Part shown: one piece after another, positions 1-12,400 of the stretch | Numbering within the stretch: position 1 is the stretch's first letter | How the letters are laid out: each line of letters starts with the position of its first letter | From: Acanthaster planci | Taxonomy: Eukaryota; Echinodermata; Asteroidea; Valvatida; Acanthasteridae | NCBI RefSeq assembly: GCF_001949145.1 | Contig: NW_019091584.1 | Location: 124,001 to 188,000, forward strand | Reading direction: 5' to 3' | Length of the DNA stretch: 64,000 nucleotides | Program-made: the position numbers and the translations under genes | Notes under the pieces: generated by a model | What the model was told of the DNA's origin: nothing | The model's input: the letters and a program-made list of their open reading frames with translations, nothing else | Database searches by the model: none

Positions 1-123
1 TGTATTGCATATAAACATTTCAATTTGGTTAGAATTCAATGTAATTGGTCGATCTGCACAATCAGTAAGCCTCTGCTACTACTATAGGTATGGATGCTGT
101 AAGCTCTGCTTTTATTTTTGTAG

Positions 124-412
124 CTTGATGCAGAGCTAGCCCATTCTATGCAAGACCACCAACATCAAGGGAAATATTCGGCAGTGGACGACCGCTCTGA
201 CCACATGTCAGACACTGATTCAGATGCAACATACATCGAAGAGGAGGGGGTCGTTGAGGGCCAACCCGGCCCTACAGAATTTCCGACCAATCAGAGGGCT
301 TCCGAGGCCGTGGCCCTGAAGCGGTCTGTGACAGGCCACGATATTTCTGATTCTGACTCTGAGAGTCCAGACGAAACATCTCAGTCACTGCTGGGAAGGA
401 AGAAAAGCAATG
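124..412 (+). CDS. TDP1: TDP1 exon 1 seen (acidic N-terminus)
   Basis: The acceptor follows a pyrimidine-rich tract ending TTTTTGTAG at 123; the donor is GT at 413 and the exon ends in phase 1. The first Met is at 148, with eight open codons before it. It encodes Ser/Asp/Glu-rich stretches ([18 protein letters not shown]) of the kind phosphorylated by acidophilic kinases, comparable in character to the disordered human N-terminus. Confidence 0.8.
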
Positions 413-3400
413 GTGAGCACTCATCCCAAGTTCTGTCACTCAGACTTCTCTCTTTGTGACGTACCTCACAGTCCTATTCTTGGCTGATGGTAGTCAGATG
501 GGGTTCAAACCATCCGCCCTGAGTGCACCCTCTCCGGCTAAGTAGAGACATCCTGGTGGGAAGTTTTTCAACTGAGCTGGTGCACGTGCCCCGTGTGCAT
601 GTGAAAACCATACATTCCAACATAAATTAGGGCTGAGTCAATATTCAGACCTACCGACTGGCAGATTGTCGATGAACAAACCAAATACAAAATGAGTTGC
701 AATAACTCACACAATTGTACATTGTAATCACTGTAATAGCTTCTCATCACATCTAGGAGTATGTCCAGCGATTTAGCATGATTTAGAGATGACGGTGCTG
801 CTTGTCCTGACGAAACTTTCTATTCCTTTTAAATTTTTTAATGAATAATTTACTTTTTGAATCATTGTAAGATTTATGGTGCTCTTCATTTGAATTTGCT
901 TGAAACAAGCCTCCATAGAGCAATTTTTCTCATTTAAAAAAAAAGAAAATTCTCCCCTTCTTTCATGAATTTTGCATTTGAATATTCAAATTTGTAAAAT
1001 AATATTCAAATATTTGAATATTCGAAAATCTATCAAATATTTGGCACAGCCCTAACAGAAATTGATGGCACGCACTCAGTGCATCCCACGCCAAGTGCCC
1101 ATAAGCCAATGGACTCACATGGTGAGTTTCCACCAAAGGACCGTCGTTTCCATGTAAAAAGCACCCCTCATTGTTTTCCGCTCTGTAGATACCTGTAGTT
1201 CAAATTATTGACAGGATTGACCAGGGAATAAAGTGGGTGAGGGAGGGAGATTCCATTTGCATAGAAAAAAATGGCCCTTGATTGGGTGTTTGTTAGAATC
1301 TTTTTCAAAATCTAGTCATTGTCAGTTCAGAACTTTGAACGTGAAAGTGAGGTAAACCGTGGATCCATGGGTAAACCGGTTTTTGAATAGAGCCCAGAGT
1401 AGGCTGCTTTTCATTTTAAAAACTTAATGTAAAAATTTTACCAAAAGCGGATTGCATCATACCTGTTTAATATTTGTGGTTTGCCTCTCAGTGGTAAAGT
1501 CACCAAATTCTTGCCAAAGTTCGGCAGCATTTTGACATAAGAAAATATATTTTTAGGGGGAGGGGGTGTTGACTGTCATGTCTTATTATTCATCTCATAA
1601 TTATCTCATTAACATCCACAGCTTCTTCATCATCAGCTTCCTCAAGCACCGCCGCCACCAGGGCTGCTGACTCCCGAGTAACAACTTCCGTCCGGAAGAC
1701 CAAGGAGGCACCACCTGACCCGAGTGGGAACCCATCCAACAGCCTGAAACCCAGGTGCAACTATGGTGGAAAATGCTACCGGAAAAATCCCAGCCACAGG
1801 ATGGAATTTCGACATTCAGGTGCGTAATATAAGGCTGCGTCTAACTGACTTGACAGCGGCTTGAAATTATGCAGGAGTCTATGGTAGGTGGCTGCAGCCG
1901 GTTCCCATTGATCTGTGTGTAACTTCAAGCCGTAGCCAGATGATCCGGCCACGGCTTAATAAAATCTTAACGTTTCCATCTCCACCTAAACAGTTTGCTG
2001 TCACGAATTCTGTGGACACTGTTGACATGCCTTTGATTTAACCTTCTTGTGCTGCGTTGTCCACAGCACAAGCCAACTTCTTTTTCCCCTTGAAGCCTCC
2101 ATTGCCAGTCCTTGGTCTTTCTTTCACAAGCTTCTCCCAGAGACTGTCTAACTCCACCGTCCAATTTTCTAAGATCATATGTTCAACAGAAATCACCCAT
2201 TAACAATTACCGTGTATATGTGCTTAGCCAAAATCAGCTTGGAACCAGTCAGAAACCAATGCACATTACCCACGTTTTGGCTGGTAACCCGCTTCTGGTC
2301 AAAAATAAAGTTTTCCCACTGAATAGCAGCTTCACCTAGCGGCTCCACCTTCTCAAATTGTGTAAATTTTCCTTCGTGCAAGTGGAGGTTGCAAAATAAA
2401 TTTTCGATTTCAAGATCTCAGTTTCCCGTATCATTAACGAGACATCTCAAAAACTGTTCAGAATCTACAGATTAATCATCCTTCTCAAGCTTCCTACCCA
2501 AGTGAATGGATTGTGTAATGAGATTTGATGATTCAAATCATAAATGGGTTGAGTGTTGAAAAAAGGCTGTTTCATCGTGTGCCCATATGCCCTTTTGCCC
2601 GGAAGCATGACCACAGTAGAAAAAATGTTCCCGGTATAAAAGGGCATAAGAAATACGCTCTCTTTATTTAGTAAAAACAGATAAAATTTACGACAAAATC
2701 AACACGGGCTGTGCAAAAGCAATCTTTGAACAACTTATCAAAGGACTTGGGAAATTTTTTTGTTACCATTTGCAAAGAAATCTTTATATTTCATTAAAAT
2801 AAAACAGTTGCATACAAATGCCCTTTGCCGGGAACATTTTTTTGCAGCGATTATGGTTCCCGGCAAAAGGTCGTAAGCGCTTACGTCCTTCTTCCTGGCA
2901 CCCGACAGTTTATTGACTTGTAGTTATTTTGGGTTATTTTATGAACATGGAACAACCATATCAGCAGATTATCTCCGGTGGCTATCAGTATTTGTACTAT
3001 AAGGGGGTTAGCATACTGAGCATAGAATAGTATACTGTGTAGATTGTGGTAAGTGAGCTTGCTCATGGACACAAACGAGATAATTGGTATTGCTGTTGCT
3101 CTGTTAGATGAGGATGAAGAGGGTCTGCCTCCCAGCAAGAGGTTGAGGAGGGATGATGGCTCCGCCTCTTCCTCCACATCACCTGCTACGTCTGCTTCAA
3201 AGAAGACCTGCCTGGAGATCACGAGGGAAGCTAGCCCTCTCTGCTTCCTCCTCACCAAAGTCTCAGGGATACCGGAAAAATACAACAGCTCATTAGCCGT
3301 GCACATCTCAGGTATGTAAAGCATGCTATTGTAACCTTAATTGAGCCAGCGTGAGTGGAATCCCAAGGGGTATTATCGCAGTGCTTTGTTTTTCATGTTG

Positions 3401-6400
3401 AGCCTTCAGGAGATTTCCCTATAATGGTTTTATCGTTTTGACACCAATGTTAAGCAAATAAGAGTATGAAACACCCATTTTTCAAAGACATAAAGATAAA
3501 TAGCAAATTATCTCACAATAAAATTAATAATATAACTCACTGGCTGACATGCGTGATGCCAGTTATGTATCTGTTTGGATTGGTTGTTGCCAGGGTATTG
3601 TGGATGATGTCATCCCTATTTTTGGCACTGCCACGGCTGGCATTGCATCAATGTCATGTTTTCTCTTTTCTCTCAGATATCTTGTCGCCATGCATGGGTG
3701 ATCTGATAGCCTCAGCCCAGTTCAACTACATGTTTGACATTCCCTGGCTTGTCCAGCAGTATCCCACGCAGTTCCGGTAAGGTTGAGAAAGTCTCCACGG
3801 TTTTTCTTTTGAACTTCTTCATTTTGATGTGAACGCAAGGTACACACTGCATTGCAACGATTGTATTTCATGCGTTGAAGATTTGGATGGAGTTTCGGAT
3901 AGCCCTGCAGGGGTCAAATTTTGTGAAATATCAGCTGGACCACAGGATTAGTACCTCGGTCATTCTGTAAATTCAGGGTCCAAAAGTGTGACTTTTGGTG
4001 TCCCTGTTACAGCTGACCTGTGTAATTTGACATGGAAATATCACTGAAATTGATTTCAAACTGTTACTATTTGTTTGGCGGGTAATTTGCATTAATTTAT
4101 CACTCTTGGAAATTAGAGAATGTGTTCAGAACTTCCAAAATCACGTCAGATGTGACAGGGACACAAAAAAAATTGGACCCCTCATCAGGCCTTGAATTTG
4201 GTAATGTTTAGGGCAAGGCCATTTTAGCCTTGAATTAAGTAAACTTATAGAGGGCATCAAGGCCAGTTGGGAGGGCACCAAGGCCAGATAAAATCTGTAA
4301 ACAGGTCATGGAGGCTAAATGCCAATATTCATTCATCAAAAGTTTTGACAATCAGGACATGTATACACCGCATACACATCCCCACAGCCGCACGCACCCG
4401 CGCACGCCTCGCACACAGACCTCAATGTGAATCAATGTGAATTGTGTCCCACACATACAAGCACCGAGAAAGAGGAAGTCAGGCAACTCTGCACAAGAAA
4501 TCTTTGGCACGTACTTCTGCTGGAATGTGCGGGCACAAGACATTTATCTTTGCAGCGGGCGTGTCGCTGCTTGAAGTACTCCGGACCCGTGCTTCTATGT
4601 ACAGGTGTACAGTACATGTACATGTACACTGCATGCCTCGTGTGGACATACACGATGTACATTCAGTGCATTGACATCACAGCCGGTGCGCATTGTATGC
4701 AATGTCTGTCACTGTCTGTGCATTGATTCTGCGAGATTTTAAGACATCCGATCGGGATGGCATGACATCGAAATACACTCTCAATGGGTTTGCAAGCATC
4801 GCAAACCAAGGATTTTTGTGTTTTAATAGGCTTATGGAAATTCATGGAAAATGGGCACAATGGCCAAGGTAAATATACAGTATAACTAGCTGTGAGGACG
4901 GAGATTTTTGGTAGGGCACCTCGGCTAGTGGGAAGAGCAACGATGGCACTGGCCGTCGTGGCCGTCGTTCATTTCAAGGCCTGACCCCTGATTTGTAGAA
5001 TGACCCATCTGCATGTTACAAGACTGACACAGTATTTAATAAAACATGTGATTCTGAACCAAGCGATTACTAAACATGTCCTAGGGTTGTCCCTGGGGTT
5101 TTCCCTATTGTTAAGGTGGTCAGACAAATTTGCAAAAATGTTTTGGCACCTAAAATAAAAACGAGTGTTTTCAAAAAGGCCTAAATGAATACTTATTACA
5201 AAATAGTACATTTACTCCAAGTTTCCCTCTAATATTAATTCATCTTGAATGTTGTGACCCTCTGTATCATTCTGAATACTTTGAAACTGATCTTTCTCAA
5301 AATATATAAATTATGTTTGCTTTTTCCTTCCATCTTTGCCTGTTTGAAGTGTGGTAAAATTCAACAGAAAAGCCTGAGGTTGTCACTAACATCAGTGAGG
5401 TGGGCTTCCTCACAGTTAAATAAGCAGGGGAAACCCTGACATGTACTGTCTCAACCTGTTACACATGCATGTTTCTAATACACATGCCTGTATAGGTGCA
5501 TGCACACCTTTTGTAAAGGTGAACGAACACCTTCTGTATGGGTGAACGTACACCTTTTGTATGGGTGAACGTACAACTTTGTATAGGTGAACGTACAACT
5601 TTGTATAGGTGAACGTACACCTTTTATATGGTTTAACGTACACCTTTTGTATGGATGAACGTACACCTTTGTATGGGTGAACGTACACCTTTTATATGGG
5701 TGAACGTATGCCTTTGTATAGATGAACGTACACCTTTTATATGGGTGAACGTACACCTTTATCTCAAAGAAAGTTAAGCTTACACAATTTCATTTTTGGG
5801 GGCAAAAATTTTGGATTGATTTGTGAGTAAAAATCAATTATTGGAGTGCTGTTCTCGTACTGATATCGACACTGCAAGACCATCATTGGAATCACTGGCC
5901 TTGGTTCATCGGTCCAGTCGAGGCTGATGCGATGACCAGAATTTGAGACCTTTAGTGCGGTGGTTCTACATTTGCCTGAAGGTGGTTTGCGTGTCATCAA
6001 ATACCTCTTTGCCCCTCGGGCACTGTGGTTTGCCAAACTGCACCTCAAGTCTGTGAACATGTACTTGAGTGTATAATGAAATCCAACAACCAGAATTACC
6101 GGTCAAGGTTGCGCTACACATGAAGAGGTGGTATGTTTACAGATACGTGCAGGTTACATGCCTTTTCGATCAGTAGGGTGTCTTGATCTGCCAAATGCAC
6201 AGGCATGTCAAGCTTAACAACACTGGGAGGGGTGTGTGTGTATGCAGTGCGGCTACAGTTGTGGCATCTCACTGGATCTGTCTATAAACTGGACTGGTCC
6301 GTGTCTGATGATATTCACGTGCGAATGCACTATTGTAAGGTGAAACAAAGCGGTCAGGTCCTTGTTGCATCCAGAGACCGTTGCCTTTTCATCAGGTGGT

Positions 6401-9400
6401 TTGCTTGCCCAACAGGTCCAAGACCCTGCTGATTGTACACGGGGAACAGAGGCAGGCCAAAGCAGCCCTCCATGAGGCCGCCCACCCCTACTCCAACATC
6501 AAACTCTGCCAGGCAAAACTGGACATCATGTATGGCACCCACCACAGGTACGGTACATACCTAGTGGACAAACGGTCACAAATCAAGCTGCTCACCTGTT
6601 TGACCCTGTTTCTGTTTGGTTTTTTTTTCATCTATTTGTTTTCATTTAACCGGGATACAAATCTGGGGAGACAACAGAGGAGAAATGTTCAATTGTAGAG
6701 GTGGATGGAAAATCGTAGACAAATATTCTTGGGTAAACCAACAGAGTTTGGTAGGGATGGAAATCCCATCCCTTTGTGGGCCTGGGATTCGAACCTTGGG
6801 TCACAGAGGCAGTTAATTTCATTCCTCAAGTCAAGTTAAAATCAACTTCCATCTTCACTTATTCTCCACATAGTGAACCATAACTTGCTGATACCTTGGG
6901 ATGCGTAAACATGGTCTGGTGATCTATATTGGCGATCTATATTGGCGATCTATATTGGCGATCTATATTGGCGATCTATATTGGCGATCTATATTGGCGA
7001 TCTATATTGGCAGACCTGGATTGGTTTATGGGGAAAACTGTTACATGTCCACCAAGTCTCCAGCGATGGATTCACATGTACATTGTACGTGCCTCATTTC
7101 CCGTTGGTTTTCCACACATACAATATTGAGGAAACCTGTTAAAATACACCATATCTTGAGGTTGACCACAGCACATGGTCTGCGTGGTAACAAATACTGC
7201 TCCTGTGTTGCAAGATACGAGCTTAGTAATTTCATGCAAATAGCATATAAGCAACCCTGAGGAATCAGTATTTGTGACGTTTATCAGTATATTAAAAATG
7301 ATTGTGCTGCTAAAAGATGTAGCCAGAAAATAATAATACTAATTATAAAGTGTTTCAACAAGGCAGTGTTCAGGCGACAGCTCTGAACCCAAGTGCTACA
7401 TGCGGGACTTCACAGAGAGCTTCCTTTTAATACGCTTCCCTGGGACACCACGTTTGTGTTCTGACCTTCGTTCTTAGGACAAGTAGCTGGTTGTGATAAC
7501 CTTGGTGGTTAAATATCAAGTCTTTACTTTTAATCCCAACAGCCCTAAAGTTTTGCAACCATTTTTGCAATCAAGTCAATCAAGAAATATCATTTATACA
7601 AGTCTTAAACTTTTTCTAATACTGTACGAAAGGGTACCTCAAGCTTTCCAAATTCTTGCAATGTTGCAGACCATTTTCTTTGCAGCTTTTTGGTGATTCT
7701 TTTTTTTTTCTCCCAGTAAAATGATGTTGTTACTGTACACCAGCGGCATGCGTGTGGTCATCCACACGGCCAACTTGATCGACAGGGACTGGCATCAGAA
7801 GACACAGGGGTGAGATCAGGTGGCCTTGTGCCCTTTGCCCTCTGTGAGTTCGAATCCTTTCATTCCTGGGCCCAATTTGACAATGCTGCCAAACAGCACA
7901 AAAGATGTGCTCAACACCGTAGCATGTTATCCAATACGTTGTGTTCACTAGCCCTCTTCAGAATCAAACTCACATAGTGTAACCGTAAACCTCCATCACA
8001 TAGCATTTTTTCCCTCTTGCATAGAAGTTCAAATTTCACGGTGTTAAATAATGAAAAGGGAGATCCTAGAGAAAGAAGAGAATTCTAAAAACGAATGAGC
8101 TCAGTATTTTGTTCAAAAATAGTTGCCTTATTCACCCTATTAAATGAGTCACAGTGTAGGCTCCATCTAATCTAACATGACTACACAAAAGTGGTCGTGT
8201 TGTGAGAGTTTCTCTGTTAACTCAAGCTAACACACTCCTTTTGTCAAAACTTCCCCTCATTTTTTAACCCCCCTCTCATTTGCCACCTGTCCCTTGCAGC
8301 GTGTGGATCAGTCCTATCTTCCCCAAGGTGGACCCCTCCACCACTGGGGCAGACTCCCCAACATCCTTCCAACGAGACCTGGCAGAGTACCTGACAGCCT
8401 ACAGGTCACCGTCTCTGCAAGACTGGATTGGGCACGTCCGGGGGCACGACATGTCACAGGCTAAGTAGGTGTCCCGGCCTGTCGTTCACATCAGTGCTAT
8501 TGTAATTTTGCCATCGGTGTCGGTCATATTGCAGGAACTGTTGAGGGGTTAGCCTATGTCTCAACACTGGTTTCAGAGCTATATGTGCATGTATGACTTT
8601 GTCTGTTCTAGCATGTGCCCACAATCTAAACTGGATAAGAGATATAACCTAATAACCTAATTTTAGGTACAAAATTCAGACTCCATCTCATTCATGGAAT
8701 AAAAGTGAGCACTTCTAGAAAACTGAGGACGCAGTGGCGTATCCAGCGGGGGCGGGGGATGGTAACTTCCCCCCGTGACATTTTTTTAAAACAAATAACG
8801 TTTCTTAGATGAGTAGGAAAGTGATTGGTATATTTATTTATCAAATATTAGCACCAAATCCCTTAAAAAACAACACCACGAAATAAAAGCAAGGATATCG
8901 AGGCCATAAGTAAGGCTTTTGATATTTTTCTCTCCCCCAACATCATGTTGAATGAACCCGAAGCCGCACACGCTTGAAACGCCGCTGTTGGGAGGGTAGA
9001 GCGCAACCCCTTGTCACTGTGCCTGGAACTTGATCGGCGAGAAAATCACAAAATTTTTGTTATTTGTTGGCAGAGAGGATGTTTGCGGTTTGTGGAAAGC
9101 CTCGGGAGTTAAGGGTTTCAAGAGCACTTCTGGGACGTGTGTGAGAAAAGTATGGACTTGAAATGAAATATAGGCTCTAAAGGCGTCTCAAAGTGTAAGG
9201 AGTCTTATTGCCGTTTGAAAAATAGGGTGATTTTGTCATCTGGCAGGGTGCACATTATTGGATCTGTACCTGGTAGGCACGCTGGAGGAGCCATGCACAA
9301 GTGGGGACATATGAAGTTGCGACAGGTGAGTAGAAAGAAAGTGAGAAAGGGCACACTCACTGACCCACATGAGGTGACGTTCATCTCGTGCTGTCATAGG

Positions 9401-12400
9401 CAAAGACTGCGGCGTCGTGCCATGTATTTACAGTAGGTAGTTAGCAAGCCTTCAAAACTTTGGAAAATGGTGAAAAGTATGACAAGCATGTGGACCCAAT
9501 ACCCAGTGCTGGATCGAAATGACAGTGCCTACCATACATGGCACAAGTACAAGTGGTGGCCATTGCGCTATTTAATAAAGAACTCGCAGTTATTTCACGA
9601 GAAGATAAGCCTCACTAACAAATTAATCTACAGTGTACAACATATGGTCGCTATCATACTCACCTACTGCAATGGCGGTTGATTGACGGTAGCTGTAAGG
9701 TCACGTGTAATTCATTTGATCAGATCCCATACATTTGTGATGATGTTAGATTTCTGAGTTTTACTTGGGAATTTTAGGTGTTCTTTCCTCCTTCATTTCA
9801 TTTTAAATGCCCATTGATTTGACTGACTCACGTGTATTCTGAATTCTCTTCCAATTTTATTTTAATATTCTATTCGTACACACCCACAATGTATAAACGT
9901 CTGCGCCCGTGCAGTGGCCTAGCTGGGGGAGGGGGCCTTGGGGCACATGCCCCACCCCCCACAAATTCCTGGTGCCCCCCAGGTGCCCCCCCCCCCACTG
10001 AAAAATACAGATGAATGGATATTGAGGGAGGCTGACAAAAACTTGCCCCAAAAAACCACCTCACTGAAAGCTGGTGCCCCTCCCCATAAGATGCTGGTGC
10101 CCCCTCTGTGCCCCCCCACACTAGTAAAATCCTAGCTGCGCCACTACACCTGTGATGACTTCAAAATCTTCTGTGCAAGAAATTGAGGCTGCATCTGAAT
10201 CTATTGTTTAGAGCTAGGTCTTCGCTCCGTTGGAAATGTGTGGAGATGCCTAGACAATAGACCTAGCCGTAGCCTGGGATTTAATAGAGCCATGCTCCTC
10301 TTCCACATTTCTACCATTGAGGTGCTGAAGGATTGTGGACCAAATGAGGCCGATGTGAGAGGCTGGCCCGTGATTGGTCAGTTCTCTAGTGTTGGCTCCC
10401 TGGGCCCGGACAAAGACAAATGGCTGTGTGCGGAATGGCTACAGAGCTTGTCGCGGTGTCAGGGCTCGGGCAGGAAGATGCAAGGGGAGTCTGGAAGCAA
10501 GACCTTGAAACTGGTGAGATGGTCAGATCTAAGACTATGTTCAAAAGTTGTGGATAGAATCAGAAAGAACATGTACAGTGGAACGCCACTATAACAAACA
10601 TGATGGGGTCCAAGCTAAATGTTCAGTATAGCGGTTGTTAGGTATAGCAAAATTAACTGCTGAACATTTCATTGCCATGTTGAATAGCGCCTTCTCTTGT
10701 CTAACTGATGTGCACCCTCTTGTGATGCTATGGTTTGCTGTTTTCGTGATTTTTTGCCGTTGCATTGACGTTTAAGGTTTCTAGAAATTTATCTGTTAAT
10801 TATTTTGTTTTTTATTTAATATTGAGTTGCAAAATTGATATCAAATTTATTCTAAAAGTTGTGAAGCTACCGCTCAGCATTAATCTCTGATGCATCCCGT
10901 GGCGAATCTCGGTTGATTTGTGTATCAGCGGCGCACCCGATCATGCGGAGTCACAAAACCAGTGTCCATTCAATACCGTTGATTACTAGTGGCTTTCCCT
11001 TCTAATCCTTGGGGAAATAATGGCCACTTGTCACTTGCCAACATAAAAAACACCGACAGTTTTATCATGTTGACGTTTGGGAATTACAAACGGCAACTAC
11101 ATAGAGTTCGGTAGGTTATGTGCACAAATTATTGGGAGCCAAGGACGATATTCGGTAGCCATTGGCTAGCAGCTCAACTCCTCCTTGCACAGGTTTATAC
11201 TTCTCCCAGCTGAAGCATGATGCTTGCCCAGTTTTCTCTGTGGACAGTTTACTTTTATTGGTTTGACCATGAAACGTGACATTGTGCACTGCATTTTAGT
11301 TCACAGAACGTCTATGAAGTGTCCTTAGTAAAAAACTTCCCTTGGAGTTTAGTGTTTGATACCGACATTGACTGTTTATTTCTCTAGATCTTCCCAACTA
11401 AGGATAACGTTCGGACCAGTTTGGAAGGTTACCCAGCTGGAGGGTCGATACCATACAGCATCAAGACGGCGAAGAAACAGCTGTACTTCAGTTCCTTCCT
11501 ACAGTCAGTTACGCTCAATTGTCCAATTCAATGCCAACTTCCATGATTTTTATGTTCCATTGAATGACTTGAAGAGGTCACATTATACCTGCTAGTAGGT
11601 GTACACTATATGGAGCCCTGCTAATCATAGAGTGCTTCTAGTACAAAGGCTAGGAATGCTTTAATTCCACACTTTGTAACTCTGTGCTCAAACAAGCAAA
11701 TTAAAGCAATGCCTGTGCTGTGTTTGATAGTGTGCCCTTACTGACTCGTGATGGGAAATATATCCACCATTGTTGCAGGTAAAGACTGCTGTGCTGCCAA
11801 TAGCATGGGCAGTCGGCAAGCCTCCAAAGCCTTGATAAATGGCAAAAACTGTGAGCAAAATGCATAACCAGCGCCCACGCTGAATCAGTACGATAAAGAA
11901 AACTGCACAGCACAAGTGATGACCATTATTCCATTTGATATAGAATTTGTGGTTAGTTTACATGAAAATGAGCCTCATTGTCTACTTCACAACCTCTGAT
12001 ATACATGTATGGTTGCTAGCCAAAATGATTGACTACTGCAGTTCAGGTTGGATTTTTGGGAAAATTTCCTGTGTGGTCACGTGGCATTTTGATGCTATCA
12101 CATCAGACCTTCCATTAAATAACCCCTGTATCAAGAACAGCAGTTGTTTCCCCTGTAATAGTCAGTGGAATGCCAGCACAAGAGGGCGCTCCAGGGCCAG
12201 TCCACACATCAAGACCTACTGCCGAATGTCACCCGACAGTGAGCACATTGCATGGTTCCTGGTGACAAGGTAACAACAATATGCCCGCTGTAATTATATT
12301 GTAGGCATGCTCCTGACCAAAAGTGAAGTTCTGTATTAAAAGTCCGATAGCTGATGATTCTCTGATGAAATGCCAAGGCTGAATCTTTTGTCTAGAGTGA

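Larger units (their letters stand above)
1820..3107 (+). other. TDP1 intron 2
   Basis: 1.3-kb intron. It holds two related 57-61 bp fold-back sequences at 2587-2647 and 2818-2874; no gene is seen. Confidence 0.85.
3777..6415 (+). other. TDP1 intron 4
   Basis: 2.6-kb intron containing the hAT-like element 4186-4984 and the minisatellite 5495-5762. The segment 5763-6415 shows nothing recognisable. Confidence 0.85.
6548..7716 (+). other. TDP1 intron 5
   Basis: 1.2-kb intron with a 13-bp tandem array at 6921-7011 and a possible tRNA-like (SINE) fragment near 6750-6815. Confidence 0.85.

Noticed and set aside
490-560. tRNA B-box-like GGGGTTCAAACC
   Set aside because: No A box, no cloverleaf and no repeat partner found in the window.
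5416-5756. Two long minus-strand open frames encoding YVHPYKRC-like repeats
   Set aside because: They coincide with the 22-23 bp minisatellite; the open frame is a by-product of a stop-free repeat unit.
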